64,000 bases of DNA from Comamonadaceae bacterium. Its GTDB lineage: Bacteria; Pseudomonadota; Gammaproteobacteria; Burkholderiales; Burkholderiaceae_C. The stretch's first letter is position 1. Each line of letters opens with the position of its first letter. The translations under genes were made by a program, and so were the position numbers. Below are positions 24,362 to 33,393 of the stretch, piece after piece. Where the stretch lies: assembly GCA_947373185.1 (NCBI GenBank), contig CANBWP010000004.1, forward strand, positions 53,087 through 117,086, read 5' to 3'. The notes below the pieces were generated by a model. That model searched no databases. It was given only the letters and a program-made list of their open reading frames with translations, and was not told the DNA's origin.

Positions 24362-26071
24362 TCAAAGACCCAATGAGGTGGCCACAGCGCCAACCAACTC
24401 ACCGTTCACACCCTTGCCCGTATCGGCCAAGTAGCCATCTGGCCTGATCAAAGCCCATCCGCCAGCAGGCACGGCGCCACATGCATTTTGCAAGTGGTGT
24501 TGCGTGTCGAGAAGATGTTCTCGCGCTTGTGCAGATTGACCTTTGGCCAGAACTTGGACAGTTCGCACAGGCAAACCAGACATGCTGAGTTCTTGAAGTC
24601 GCTTCAAAGCCGCTTTGGGTTGCTGGCCAAACACCAAAATCAGCAGGCGACCATCGGCCCATTGAACGAGGTCGTTTAAACAGCCAGGCTTACCTTGACG
24701 CCATTGAAAGCGCACGTTTTGAACCGAAGTGCCGCCGTTGTCACCGCAAATGCAGGAGCCCCGGTAGGTGTTGGCCACGGCCATTCGGCCCGTGTTCACC
24801 AAGGAGCGCGCAAAAGGATACTGTTTGGCCAGGCTGATTGTGGCCTTTCTAAAGGCACGCTCGATGCCATCGGCGGGGCGTAAGAATCTTGCTGTGCGTC
24901 GAGTGACCTTGACGTTTTCTTGAGCGGCTTCGTGGCGCTCGTCGTTGTAGCTTCCAAGCAGCGCTTCATCGGCATGGCCTCGCAAAACGGCTGCCAGCTT
25001 CCAAGCTAAATTGTCGGCATCGGCCACACCGGTGTTGCCACCGCGAGCGCCAAATGGATTCACAATTTTGGCGGTGTCGCCCATGAAAAACACACGGCCC
25101 ATGCGAAGGGTGTTGAGGCATTGACTTTTGTAGGCGTAGGGCCCCACCCACACAATGTCGACCTTCACGTTTTTGCCAAACTGACGCTCTAGACGTTCTC
25201 GCACCACGATGTCGCGGCTGATGTCAGCGGCATCGGCATTGGGCGCCATTTGGTAGTCAATGCGCCACACATCGTCGGCCATCAAGTGTTGCCACACCGC
25301 TCGGTTTTCATTGAAGGGCGCTTCAATCCAAGTGTGACGCTCCGTCGGTGGGTGTTTGTCAAACCGAACGTCTGCAATGCACCAACGGTCATCGCCTTTC
25401 TTGCTTTGCAGGGTGACGCCCGTCCAAGCATGGAAGGGCGTGTGCGAGCCCGAAGCATCGATCACATGATCGGCTTGAAGCGTATACGTGCCTTCTGGCG
25501 TTTCAACCGTGAGCGTGGCGAAATCTTTGTTCTGTTTGAACGCCTTCACTCGCGATTGCCAACGCAAATCAACCTGCCCCAATTCTTGAATGCGTTCGAC
25601 CAAATAGCCTTCGATGTAGAACTGCTGAATGTTGATGAAGGCGGGTTGCTCCGACAAACTGAAGTTGCTTTGCTGCTTCAGGTCGAAGTTGTAAATTTCG
25701 TCACTGCCGGCAAAGGTGCGGCCCACGCTCCATTGAATACCTTTTTTGGAAATCCGATCAAACACGCCCAGTTTTTGAAAAATTTCCAAAGATTTTTGCG
25801 TGTAACAAATACCGCGCGACGATGCGCCTTTGACGCCAACCGTGTTGTCTTCATCCAACAAAACGGCTTTGATGCCCAAGTTGGCCAAGGAACAGGCCAA
25901 TGTCAGGCCCGTGATGCCGCCGCCCACAATGACCACCGCATGGCGCAAGGTTTTGTTCTGAACCAACTCAGGCGGTGTCACAAAAGGGTATTCTGGGAGG
26001 ACATAGCCAGTGCCCTGGGTGAATTCATAACCGTTGGTGTACTGAACGTCTTTGAAAGTGGCCGAGTTCAT
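24362..26071 (-). CDS. FAD-dependent monooxygenase/oxidoreductase (PHBH fold, MhpA-like)
   Basis: A 569-residue flavoprotein. The FAD motif is VVIVGGGITGLTLACSLANLG near residue 45; the second FAD motif is GRVFFMGDTAKIVNPFGARG near 320, followed by GNTGVADADNLAWKLA. This order is typical of aromatic-ring hydroxylases. A thioredoxin-like C-terminal domain of the phenol hydroxylase type may cover the last 150 residues. The start ATG 26069-26071 has AAAGGA seven bases upstream. It leads a two-gene operon with the DUF2783 gene. Probable reaction: NAD(P)H- and O2-dependent hydroxylation of an aromatic compound; substrate unknown. Confidence 0.85.
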   Translation of the reverse strand: MNSATFKDVQYTNGYEFTQGTGYVLPEYPFVTPPELVQNKTLRHAVVIVGGGITGLTLACSLANLGIKAVLLDEDNTVGVKGASSRGICYTQKSLEIFQKLGVFDRISKKGIQWSVGRTFAGSDEIYNFDLKQQSNFSLSEQPAFINIQQFYIEGYLVERIQELGQVDLRWQSRVKAFKQNKDFATLTVETPEGTYTLQADHVIDASGSHTPFHAWTGVTLQSKKGDDRWCIADVRFDKHPPTERHTWIEAPFNENRAVWQHLMADDVWRIDYQMAPNADAADISRDIVVRERLERQFGKNVKVDIVWVGPYAYKSQCLNTLRMGRVFFMGDTAKIVNPFGARGGNTGVADADNLAWKLAAVLRGHADEALLGSYNDERHEAAQENVKVTRRTARFLRPADGIERAFRKATISLAKQYPFARSLVNTGRMAVANTYRGSCICGDNGGTSVQNVRFQWRQGKPGCLNDLVQWADGRLLILVFGQQPKAALKRLQELSMSGLPVRTVQVLAKGQSAQAREHLLDTQHHLQNACGAVPAGGWALIRPDGYLADTGKGVNGELVGAVATSLGL

Positions 26072-26207
26072 GAAGGTCCTTTGGATCGTGACTGTCTCAG
26101 AACGCACTTTAACAAGACTGCCGACGCCCTTTTTTGACTAAACTACTTTTGTTTTCGTTTCTTGGTTTGAAATGAATTTGGAATTTGCATCCTTTTAGGA
26201 AATTGAC

Positions 26208-26630
26208 ATGGCTGAACTCAAAGGCTCTCGCACAGAACAATGTCTCAAAGAGGCTTTCGCCATTGAATCGCAAGTGCAATTGCGCTATTCGTACTTTGCC
26301 AACAAGGCCGACCTCGAGGGCAAGAGCGACGTGGCCGCATTGTTTCGCTCATCGGCGCAAGGTGAGACAGGCCACGCACATGGTCACCTTGAATTTTTAG
26401 AACAGTCGGGAGACCCTGCCACCGGCTTGCCCATGGGCAACACGCGGCAAAATTTGGCCGCAGCGGTGGCCAGCGAAACGCATGAGTCCACGCATGTGTA
26501 TCCGCAAATGGCCCAAACAGCCCGCGAAGAAGGCTTTGACGACATTGCTGATTGGTTTGAAACCTTGGCCAAGGCCGAACGTTCGCACACCATCCGTTAC
26601 GAGAAAGCCTTGAACGAGCTCAAGGACTGA
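26208..26630 (+). CDS. Rubrerythrin-family ferritin-like protein
   Basis: A 140-residue four-helix protein. Repeated Glu and His residues (CLKEAFAIESQVQLRYSYFA; GETGHAHGHLEFLE; AEHS-type AKAERSHTIRYEKAL) form a diiron site. It lacks the C-terminal rubredoxin domain, so it is the short form. Such proteins reduce peroxide or store iron. It is a single gene, divergent from the flavin monooxygenase, and ends at a perfect hairpin. Confidence 0.85.
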   Translation: MAELKGSRTEQCLKEAFAIESQVQLRYSYFANKADLEGKSDVAALFRSSAQGETGHAHGHLEFLEQSGDPATGLPMGNTRQNLAAAVASETHESTHVYPQMAQTAREEGFDDIADWFETLAKAERSHTIRYEKALNELKD

Positions 26631-26639
26631 GTCGAAATG

Positions 26640-26664
26640 GCCACAGCCCTTGCTGGGCTGTGGC
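26640..26664. terminator. Perfect 10-bp hairpin between convergent genes
   Basis: GCCACAGCCC and GGGCTGTGGC pair exactly around the loop TTGCT, between the rubrerythrin stop and the stop of the old yellow enzyme gene. There is no T-tract, so it may act through structure or a partner factor. Confidence 0.5.
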
Positions 26665-26676
26665 AGCGTGACTGAA

Positions 26677-27798
26677 TCAGCGCTGTGCAATTTTGATGTT
26701 GCCAAAGATGGCTTGCGCTTCGCGGGGCAAGCAGCGCCAGTACTGTTCGCTGGCTTGCACCACACCACCCATCTCGGTTGCAGCTTGCCAAGCCCAACGC
26801 GGATTGAACAAGAAGGCGCGTGCAAAGGCAATGAGGTCGGCATCGCCGCGTTGCAAAATGGCCTCTGCTTGTTGCGCTTGTGTGATCAAACCCACCGCCA
26901 TGGTGGGCAAGCCGGATTGAGCTTTCACCATTTTGGCAAAGGGCACTTGGTACTCTGGGCCAATGGCAATTTTTTGCTGTGCCGCCACGCCCCCTGAGGA
27001 GATGTGCACAAAATTGGCACCGGCTTGTTTCAAACGCCCAGACAAGTCTGCGGTTTCTTCCGGTGTCCAACCACCTTCCACCCAGTCTGTGGCCGAAAGC
27101 CGAATGCCCAAGACGCCATTGAACTTGGCGCGAACAGCCTCAAAGACCTCACGCACAAATCGAATGCGATTTTCAAACGAACCGCCGTAGTGGTCTGTGC
27201 GGTGGTTGGCGATGGGTGACAAAAATTGATGCAGCAGATAGCCATGCGCACCATGCAGCTCCACCATCTCAATGCCCATCTCGGCGGCTCGTTGCGCTGT
27301 TTGCACAAAGGCTTGTTTGATGCGCTCAAGTCCTGCCAAGTCCAATTCAGTGGGTGGGGTTTCGGTGCTGAGGTGCGGCAGAGCGCTGGGGGCAAAGGGC
27401 TGCCAACCTTGGTGTGCGTTGTCCAGCAGTTGCCCACCATGCCAGGGCGCCGCACTTGAAGCTTTGCGGCCTGCATGGCTGATTTGAATCGAGATGGGCA
27501 CAGGCGGTGCCAGTTTGCGCGCTCGAGAAAGTGTGTCCGCCAGGGCGGCTGCCGTGGCATCGTCCCACAGACCCAAGCAACCGGGGGTGATGCGGCCGTC
27601 GGGGCTGACTGCGGTCGCTTCCAAGGTGACCAGGCCAGCGCCGCTGTTCAGCAGCGAGGTCCAGTGGGCTAAATGCCAATCGCTGGCCTTGCCATCTTGG
27701 GCTGAGTATTGGCAGATGGGGGCAATCACGATGCGATTGGCCAGCGTCAAGGGGCCATTCGGGGAGGGAAGTGGGTACTCAGAGAACAAAAGGCTCAT
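26677..27798 (-). CDS. NADH:flavin oxidoreductase, old yellow enzyme family (YqjM-like)
   Basis: A 373-residue FMN barrel. The Cys-containing ICQYSAQDG near residue 25 and the His in ISHAGRKA are the flavin and substrate contacts of the YqjM class; HGAHGYLLHQFLSPIANHRTD is the family signature. It reduces activated C=C bonds. I use ATG 27796-27798; a longer frame to 27855 lacks support. The gene faces the rubrerythrin gene and is divergent from yaaA. Confidence 0.9.
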   Translation of the reverse strand: MSLLFSEYPLPSPNGPLTLANRIVIAPICQYSAQDGKASDWHLAHWTSLLNSGAGLVTLEATAVSPDGRITPGCLGLWDDATAAALADTLSRARKLAPPVPISIQISHAGRKASSAAPWHGGQLLDNAHQGWQPFAPSALPHLSTETPPTELDLAGLERIKQAFVQTAQRAAEMGIEMVELHGAHGYLLHQFLSPIANHRTDHYGGSFENRIRFVREVFEAVRAKFNGVLGIRLSATDWVEGGWTPEETADLSGRLKQAGANFVHISSGGVAAQQKIAIGPEYQVPFAKMVKAQSGLPTMAVGLITQAQQAEAILQRGDADLIAFARAFLFNPRWAWQAATEMGGVVQASEQYWRCLPREAQAIFGNIKIAQR

Positions 27799-27916
27799 AG
27801 GGGATTCTCGATGGGTTAGCGGCAATGAAGTGGTTGCTGGAAATTTTAGGTGCATCCAAGCATCTGCAAAGGGTTTTCGACCTGCAAGATAATCGGAGCA
27901 TTAAAAGGTTTTGCGC

Positions 27917-28699
27917 ATGTTGCTTCTATTGTCTCCTGCTAAATCATTGGATTACGACACCCCAGCCGATGGGGTGTCACATACCTTGCCGCAATTTGTC
28001 AAGCAATCGGCCGAGCTCATTGAGGTGTTGAAGCCTCAATCACCTGCACAAATCGCCGAGCTGATGGATTTGAGCGACAGCTTGGCGGCGCTCAATGTGG
28101 CCCGCTATGAAGCATGGCGGCCCAGATTCACGGCCAATAATTCCAAGCAAGCGGTGTTGGCTTTCAATGGTGATGTGTACGAGGGGCTGGATGCCAAATC
28201 GTTGAAACCCAAAGACTTGGTATGGGCGCAATCGCATGTGTGCATTTTGTCGGGTCTCTATGGTGTTTTGCGTCCCCTCGATTGGATGCAACCCTACCGT
28301 TTAGAAATGGGCACCCCATTGGCCAATCCGCGCGGTAACAACTTGTATCAGTTTTGGGGGGTCAGCATTGCCGAGTACCTCAATGCGCAACTGGCCCAAG
28401 ATCAAACACCAGTGGTCATCAATCTGGCCTCGCAAGAGTATTTCAAAGCCGTTGACAAAAAAGTCCTCAAGGCTCGCATTGTCGAGTGTGTGTTTGAAGA
28501 TTACAAAGGCGGCAAATACAAAGTGATCAGCTTTTTTGCCAAACGCGCGCGCGGTTTGCTGGCGCGCTACGCCATTCAAAAACAAATCAAAGACCCCGAA
28601 AAATTGAAAACCTTCAATGCAGAAGGCTATGCGTTCGTCCCGAACGAATCCAACCCCGATCGCTGGGTCTTTCGTCGTCGCCAAAAGGATGCTGTATGA
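27917..28699 (+). CDS. yaaA: Peroxide stress protein YaaA (DUF328)
   Basis: A 260-residue protein beginning [14 protein letters not shown], the YaaA start. [33 protein letters not shown] and [14 protein letters not shown] are all family-typical. E. coli YaaA lowers intracellular iron under hydrogen peroxide stress and binds DNA. ATG 27917 is chosen over a TTG two codons earlier. The stop overlaps the queF ATG (ATGA). Confidence 0.92.
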   Translation: MLLLLSPAKSLDYDTPADGVSHTLPQFVKQSAELIEVLKPQSPAQIAELMDLSDSLAALNVARYEAWRPRFTANNSKQAVLAFNGDVYEGLDAKSLKPKDLVWAQSHVCILSGLYGVLRPLDWMQPYRLEMGTPLANPRGNNLYQFWGVSIAEYLNAQLAQDQTPVVINLASQEYFKAVDKKVLKARIVECVFEDYKGGKYKVISFFAKRARGLLARYAIQKQIKDPEKLKTFNAEGYAFVPNESNPDRWVFRRRQKDAV

Positions 28700-29541
28700 A
28701 CCAGCCTGAACAATCGCAGCTGGGCAAAAACAGCGCCTACATAGACCAATACGATGCCAGCCTGTTGTTTCCCATTCCACGTGTCGTCAAGCGAGATGAA
28801 TTGGGCATCCAAGGTGCCCCCATTTTCTTTGGCGCCGATTTGTGGACCGCATTTGAGCTGTCATGGTTAAACCTCAAAGGCAAGCCGCAGGTCGCCATCG
28901 CGCACATCATGGTGCCTGCTGAAAGCACGCACATCATTGAGAGCAAGTCCTTCAAGTTGTACTTGAACAGTTTCAATGCCACCCGTTTTGTCGACGTGCA
29001 AGCCGTGCGCGATTGCATGCGCGAAGACTTGGACCAAGCCCTTTGGCACGGCGGCAGCATCATGGCGCGATGCGGCGTGAAGATCATTTTGCCCGAAGGG
29101 TTTGACAAAGAACCACTGCATGAATTGGACGGTTTGAACCTTGACCGCATGGACATCGAGTGCACGCATTACCAACCTGCGCCCCATTTGCTGACGGCCC
29201 AACACGAGGAGGCACCGGTGACGGAAACCTTCGTCAGCCATTTGCTCAAGAGCAATTGCCTGGTCACAGGGCAACCCGATTGGGGCAGTGTGCAAATTGC
29301 CTATTCAGGTGCACAAATCGACCAGGCCGGCTTGCTGCAATACATTGTGAGTTTCAGAGACCACAACGAATTTCATGAGCAATGTGTGGAGCGCATGTTC
29401 ATGGACATCTGGACGCGCTGCAAACCTTTGAAATTGTCGGTGTATGCGCGTTACACACGGCGAGGTGGTTTGGACATCAATCCTTGGCGCACCAGCCACC
29501 CTCAGACGCCGCCTCCCAACATTCGAACTGCCCGTCAGTAA
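28696..29541 (+). CDS. queF: NADPH-dependent 7-cyano-7-deazaguanine reductase QueF (long form)
   Basis: A 281-residue, two-module QueF like the E. coli type. [13 protein letters not shown] at 82-94 is the substrate-binding motif; the catalytic Cys188 and Asp195 are in [13 protein letters not shown]. It reduces preQ0 to preQ1 in queuosine synthesis. It overlaps yaaA by four bases. A hairpin follows the stop. Confidence 0.96.
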   Translation: MNQPEQSQLGKNSAYIDQYDASLLFPIPRVVKRDELGIQGAPIFFGADLWTAFELSWLNLKGKPQVAIAHIMVPAESTHIIESKSFKLYLNSFNATRFVDVQAVRDCMREDLDQALWHGGSIMARCGVKIILPEGFDKEPLHELDGLNLDRMDIECTHYQPAPHLLTAQHEEAPVTETFVSHLLKSNCLVTGQPDWGSVQIAYSGAQIDQAGLLQYIVSFRDHNEFHEQCVERMFMDIWTRCKPLKLSVYARYTRRGGLDINPWRTSHPQTPPPNIRTARQ

Positions 29542-29548
29542 AGTGGCT

Positions 29549-29572
29549 TTGGGATGAAAAAATTCATCCCAA
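29549..29572. terminator. Perfect 10-bp hairpin shared by queF and the convergent isomerase gene
   Basis: TTGGGATGAA and TTCATCCCAA pair exactly around AAAA. The right arm contains the stop codon of the convergent enoyl-CoA hydratase-type gene (29564-29566). No U-tract follows on either strand. Confidence 0.5.
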
Positions 29573-30406
29573 TGACTTGAACGCTTTGAGGGGCGCTAAA
29601 GGCGGAAACTGGGCAGGTCGTTTTTCTTTCGCAGCCACAATGGCTTCGCGCACATGGGCGTTGCTCCAGATGGCGCCTTGCAGCCAGCCCATTTGCCGCA
29701 GGCTGTCTTCCACGCTGTGGTCTCTGGCGTAATTGAGCGCTTGTTTGGTGCCCCAAATGGCCACAGGGGGTTTGGCCGCCATCTCCTTGGCGCATTGCAA
29801 TGCGCCAGCCACCATCGCCTCGTGTGATTCAAACACTTGCGTGACCAAGCCGTGTTGGCAGGCACTTTCTGCGCTCAAGCGACGCCCTGTGTAGGCCAAT
29901 TCTTTGATCAAACCCATGGGCAGCAATTTAGGCAGGCGTTGCAAGGTGCCGACATCGGCCACCATGCCAATGTTGATCTCTTGGATACAGAAAAACGCGT
30001 TTTGTGTCGCGTAACGAATACAGCAGGCGGTGACCATGTCGACCGCGCCGCCGATGCAGCCACCCTGAATGGCCGCAATGACGGGCATGCGCAAAGACTC
30101 CAGCAAGCTGAAGGTGGCTTGGATATCGGTCAGCGCATCGTAGATGGCTGCACGGCCCTCTGCACTTTGGTCGTCCATGGCAATGGCACTGGCGAATGTT
30201 TCAAGTGCCATGCCCGCTGAAAAATGCTTGCCGGTGCTGGAGATGACCAAGGCGCGCGCATCGCCCGTTTCGTTCAAGTGGCGCAGCACACGGTCCAGCT
30301 CCCGCCAAAATGTGGGGTGCATGGTGTTGAGCGATTCTGGCTTGTTCAGCACCAAATGTGCGACGTGATCATGAATCGTCAGTGAAAAACAAGTCAGTTT
30401 GTCCAT
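29564..30406 (-). CDS. Enoyl-CoA hydratase/isomerase family, delta3,5-delta2,4-dienoyl-CoA isomerase-like
   Basis: A 280-residue crotonase. The oxyanion-hole stretches HFSAGMALE near 60 and IQGGCIGGAVDMVTACCIRYA near 112-132 are present. The segment EINIGMVADVGTLQRLPKL strongly resembles the dienoyl-CoA isomerase ECH1, whose acidic residues shift conjugated double bonds during oxidation of unsaturated fatty acids. The start at 30406 lies 38 bases inside the end of dinB on the same strand, so the two are likely co-transcribed; a functional link is not evident. Confidence 0.85.
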   Translation of the reverse strand: MDKLTCFSLTIHDHVAHLVLNKPESLNTMHPTFWRELDRVLRHLNETGDARALVISSTGKHFSAGMALETFASAIAMDDQSAEGRAAIYDALTDIQATFSLLESLRMPVIAAIQGGCIGGAVDMVTACCIRYATQNAFFCIQEINIGMVADVGTLQRLPKLLPMGLIKELAYTGRRLSAESACQHGLVTQVFESHEAMVAGALQCAKEMAAKPPVAIWGTKQALNYARDHSVEDSLRQMGWLQGAIWSNAHVREAIVAAKEKRPAQFPPLAPLKAFKSLG

Positions 30407-31670
30407 CGGGCGAGGCCTCGTTCAGGGTAGCGTGTGTGGATGATTGCGTGGGTTTGGGCGTACTGTGTTCGGAGGCCGTACCGTGTTTGATCAGCGAGCC
30501 AACACGAACGCCCAGCAAGCGCAGTTTGCGCGATAAGTCGACGCGTTTCAAGCACAGGCCTGCAAATTTGCGAATTTCTGCTGCGTCTTGGGTGTAAAAA
30601 GTCAGCGTCTGATCGCGCGTCACGCTTTTGAAGTTGTCATAGCGCAACTTGATGCCAATGGTTTTGCCGTCATAGTTTTTGCGCTTTAAATCGGCCGCCA
30701 CTTGCTGGCAAAGTCGCGTGAAGACCTTGCCCAATTCCACTTTGTCTCGCACGGCATGCAGATCGGTTTCGAAAGTGGTTTCGCGGCTGATGCTGACGGG
30801 CTCACTGGCCGTGCTGATGGGCCGGTCGTCGCGTCCCCATGCGGCTTCATGCAACCAGGCACCATAGACTTTGCCAAAGTGCATTTGCAACCAAGCTTGC
30901 TCGCATGCGGCCAATTGGCCAATGGTTTCGATCCCGTGCTGTTTCAGTTTGGCATCGGCTTTGGGGCCAACGCCATTTATTTTTCGGCAACTCAAGGGCC
31001 AGATGGTCGTTTGCAAATCGTCTTCATGCACGATGGAAATGCCATTGGGTTTGTTGAACTCACTGGCCATTTTGGCAAGGAGCTTATTGGGTGCCACACC
31101 CACGGAACAGCTTAAGCCGGTGGCTTCAACAATGCATTTTTGAATCAGCCTGGCCAAGACCCGTCCCCCTTCACGCTGACCACCAGGAACATGGGTGAAG
31201 TCGATGTACACCTCGTCTACACCCCGGTCTTCCATGAGCGGCGCGATGTCTGTGATGATGCCTTTGAAGACTTTGGAATAGTGACGGTACTGGTCAAAAT
31301 CGACCGGCAACAAGATGGCTTGAGGACACAGCTTGGCGGCTTTCATGAGGCCCATGGCCGATCCAATGCCAAATTGCCGCGCTGCATAAGTGGCCGTGGT
31401 GATCACACCGCGGCCTGTGTAGCCTTCAATGCGAGGGAAAAAATCCAAGGGAATTTCGGACAGGTTGTCGGCCGACCATTCATAGTCGGGGTGAGCTTGC
31501 CGCAAGCGCCCTAGAAGATCGTCTTCTTTGCGCCTGCCGCCACCAATCACAACCGGCAATCCTTTGAGCTGTGGGTAACGCAGCAACTCCACCGACGCAT
31601 AAAAAGCGTCCATGTCAAGGTGCGCGATGCGCCGAGGGAGCGGCGTTGGAGAAGCTTTGGGGTCGGTCAC
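30369..31670 (-). CDS. dinB: DNA polymerase IV (Y-family)
   Basis: A 433-residue Y-family polymerase. HLDMDAFYASVELLRYPQLKG opens the palm, and GVDEVYIDFTH carries the second catalytic acid pair (DE). A stretch of about 35 residues after VVIGGG (RRKEDDLLGRLRQ...) is longer than in E. coli DinB but is usual in betaproteobacterial versions. HhH and little-finger domains follow. The C-terminal tail contains GQTDLFF-like sequence (DGQTDLFFTDDS), a good beta-clamp binding peptide. It performs lesion bypass. No clear LexA box was found upstream. Confidence 0.93.
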   Translation of the reverse strand: MTDPKASPTPLPRRIAHLDMDAFYASVELLRYPQLKGLPVVIGGGRRKEDDLLGRLRQAHPDYEWSADNLSEIPLDFFPRIEGYTGRGVITTATYAARQFGIGSAMGLMKAAKLCPQAILLPVDFDQYRHYSKVFKGIITDIAPLMEDRGVDEVYIDFTHVPGGQREGGRVLARLIQKCIVEATGLSCSVGVAPNKLLAKMASEFNKPNGISIVHEDDLQTTIWPLSCRKINGVGPKADAKLKQHGIETIGQLAACEQAWLQMHFGKVYGAWLHEAAWGRDDRPISTASEPVSISRETTFETDLHAVRDKVELGKVFTRLCQQVAADLKRKNYDGKTIGIKLRYDNFKSVTRDQTLTFYTQDAAEIRKFAGLCLKRVDLSRKLRLLGVRVGSLIKHGTASEHSTPKPTQSSTHATLNEASPDGQTDLFFTDDS

Positions 31671-31694
31671 AAACTCAAAGCAGGGGCCGGTGGT

Positions 31695-32849
31695 TTAAGC
31701 GGGGAAAGTGCCTGGCAGCAAGATAGATTTGTCGACCGCGTCCATTTGCGTGCGACCGCAAAAGGCCATCGTCAAGTCCAATTCGTTGTGAATGATTTGC
31801 AAGGCTTTTTCAACACCAGGCTGACCCATGGCACCCAGGCCGTAGAGAAAGGCGCGGCCAATGTAGGTGCCTTGTGCGCCCAAGGCGCGAGCCTTCAACA
31901 CATCTTGTCCGCTGCGAATGCCGCCGTCCATGTGAACTTCGATGTGGTTTCCCACGGCGTCTACGATGGCTGGCAAAGCTTCGATGCTGCTCTGTGCGCC
32001 GTCGAGTTGGCGACCACCATGGTTGCTCACGATCAGGGCATCGGCGCCACTGGCAACCGCCAAACGCGCATCTTCCACGTCTTGAATGCCCTTCAAAATG
32101 ATCTTGCCACCCCAGCGTTTTTTGATCCATTCGACATCGCCCCAATTCAGGCGAGGGTCAAATTGTTGCGCTGTCCAAGAGGACAAAGAGCCCATGTTTT
32201 CTATGCCTTTGACGTGCCCCACAATGTTGCCAAATTGTCGGCGGGGTGTGCCCAGCATGCCCAAGGCCCAGCGGGGCTTGGTGGCAATGTTGAGCATGTT
32301 GGCCAGTGTCAATTTGGGCGGTGCAGACAAACCGTTTTTCAAATCTTTGTGACGTTGTCCCAAAATTTGCAAATCCAAGGTAATGACCAAGGCTGAGCAG
32401 TTGGCGGCGCGGGCACGTTCAATCAGACGTTCAATGAAGTCACGATCGCGCATGACATACAGCTGAAACCAGAAGGGGTGGCCGCCTGTGGCTTGGGACA
32501 CATCTTCAATTGAGCAAATGCTCATGGTGGACAGCGTGAAGGGGACGCCAAATTTTTTGGCAGCACGGGCCGCCAAAATCTCACCATCGGCATGCTGCAT
32601 GCCGGTCAGGCCAGTAGGTGCAATGGCCACCGGCATGGCCACAGCTTGACCAATCATGGTGGTGGCGGTGCTGCGGCCTTCCATGTTGACGGCCACACGT
32701 TGGCGCAATTTGATCTTTTGGAAATCGCTTTCGTTGGCGCGGTAGGTGCTTTCAGTCCATGAACCGCTGTCGGCATAGTCGTAGAACATGCGCGGAACTC
32801 GCTTCTGGGCCAGTACGCGCAAGTCTTCAATGGTGGTGATCATGGACAT
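31695..32849 (-). CDS. FMN-dependent alpha-hydroxy acid dehydrogenase (LldD-like)
   Basis: A 384-residue FMN barrel. The start PRMFYDYADSGSWTESTYR, the catalytic motif VSNHGGRQLDGA with its His-Gly-Gly-Arg, and GGIRSGQDVLKARALGA match L-lactate dehydrogenase/glycolate oxidase relatives. It oxidises an L-2-hydroxy acid and passes electrons to quinone or oxygen. The exact acid is unknown. It follows the hemerythrin gene on the same strand after a 19-bp gap. Confidence 0.9.
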   Translation of the reverse strand: MSMITTIEDLRVLAQKRVPRMFYDYADSGSWTESTYRANESDFQKIKLRQRVAVNMEGRSTATTMIGQAVAMPVAIAPTGLTGMQHADGEILAARAAKKFGVPFTLSTMSICSIEDVSQATGGHPFWFQLYVMRDRDFIERLIERARAANCSALVITLDLQILGQRHKDLKNGLSAPPKLTLANMLNIATKPRWALGMLGTPRRQFGNIVGHVKGIENMGSLSSWTAQQFDPRLNWGDVEWIKKRWGGKIILKGIQDVEDARLAVASGADALIVSNHGGRQLDGAQSSIEALPAIVDAVGNHIEVHMDGGIRSGQDVLKARALGAQGTYIGRAFLYGLGAMGQPGVEKALQIIHNELDLTMAFCGRTQMDAVDKSILLPGTFPA

Positions 32850-32868
32850 GGCTGTCTCCTATGTTGAT

Positions 32869-33381
32869 TCAGCTGCAACTGACGCTGCCGCAACCTGACA
32901 TGGTCACGTTCTTGATGACGGATGGGTCTGCCAGGGTCTCTGTGTCGCTGTCAAAATTGACAGATTTCAAATGCTGCGCCAAACCCGCATCCATGGATGC
33001 GGCGTGTTGCGGAAACCATTCGGCCAGTGCTTCCGCTAAGCGGGAGATGATCTCGGTGTCACCTTGGATGTAATGGGTCTCTACCGCCCGCATGGTTTCC
33101 AAAATGGTGGCGTGCTGACCTGCGTGGCAGTTGTCCTCGCTGAAGCCTGTGGCCAACATCCAACGGTCTTCTTGCGCGAAATGCTCAACCGTGTGATTGA
33201 GAAATTCGCGGTACAAGTTGAGTTGTTCGGTTTTGGGCGTGAGCAGCAAAGCGTTGAGCATGGTCACAAACTCTTCGTGGGTGCTGTCCATTCGGCCATC
33301 GCCCGTGTGCAGTTCTGTGGACCAGTTCAGGCCCGCTGCAAAGGGGGATGCCGCGCTTTGTTCTGTTTGGGTCGTTTGCAT
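32869..33381 (-). CDS. Bacteriohemerythrin with cysteine-containing tail
   Basis: A 170-residue hemerythrin-domain protein. Diiron-site ligands appear in DSTHEEFVTML, HTVEHFAQEDRWM and HAGQHATIL. Family members bind oxygen or sense it. The C-terminus ends SGCGSVSCS, two cysteines not needed for the diiron site. ATG 33379-33381 follows GAAAGAGA; a GTG one codon upstream also exists. It lies 12 bases downstream of argH and 19 upstream of the hydroxy acid dehydrogenase gene, so it may be part of one transcription unit. Confidence 0.85.
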   Translation of the reverse strand: MQTTQTEQSAASPFAAGLNWSTELHTGDGRMDSTHEEFVTMLNALLLTPKTEQLNLYREFLNHTVEHFAQEDRWMLATGFSEDNCHAGQHATILETMRAVETHYIQGDTEIISRLAEALAEWFPQHAASMDAGLAQHLKSVNFDSDTETLADPSVIKNVTMSGCGSVSCS

Positions 33382-33393
33382 CACAGGTCTCTT

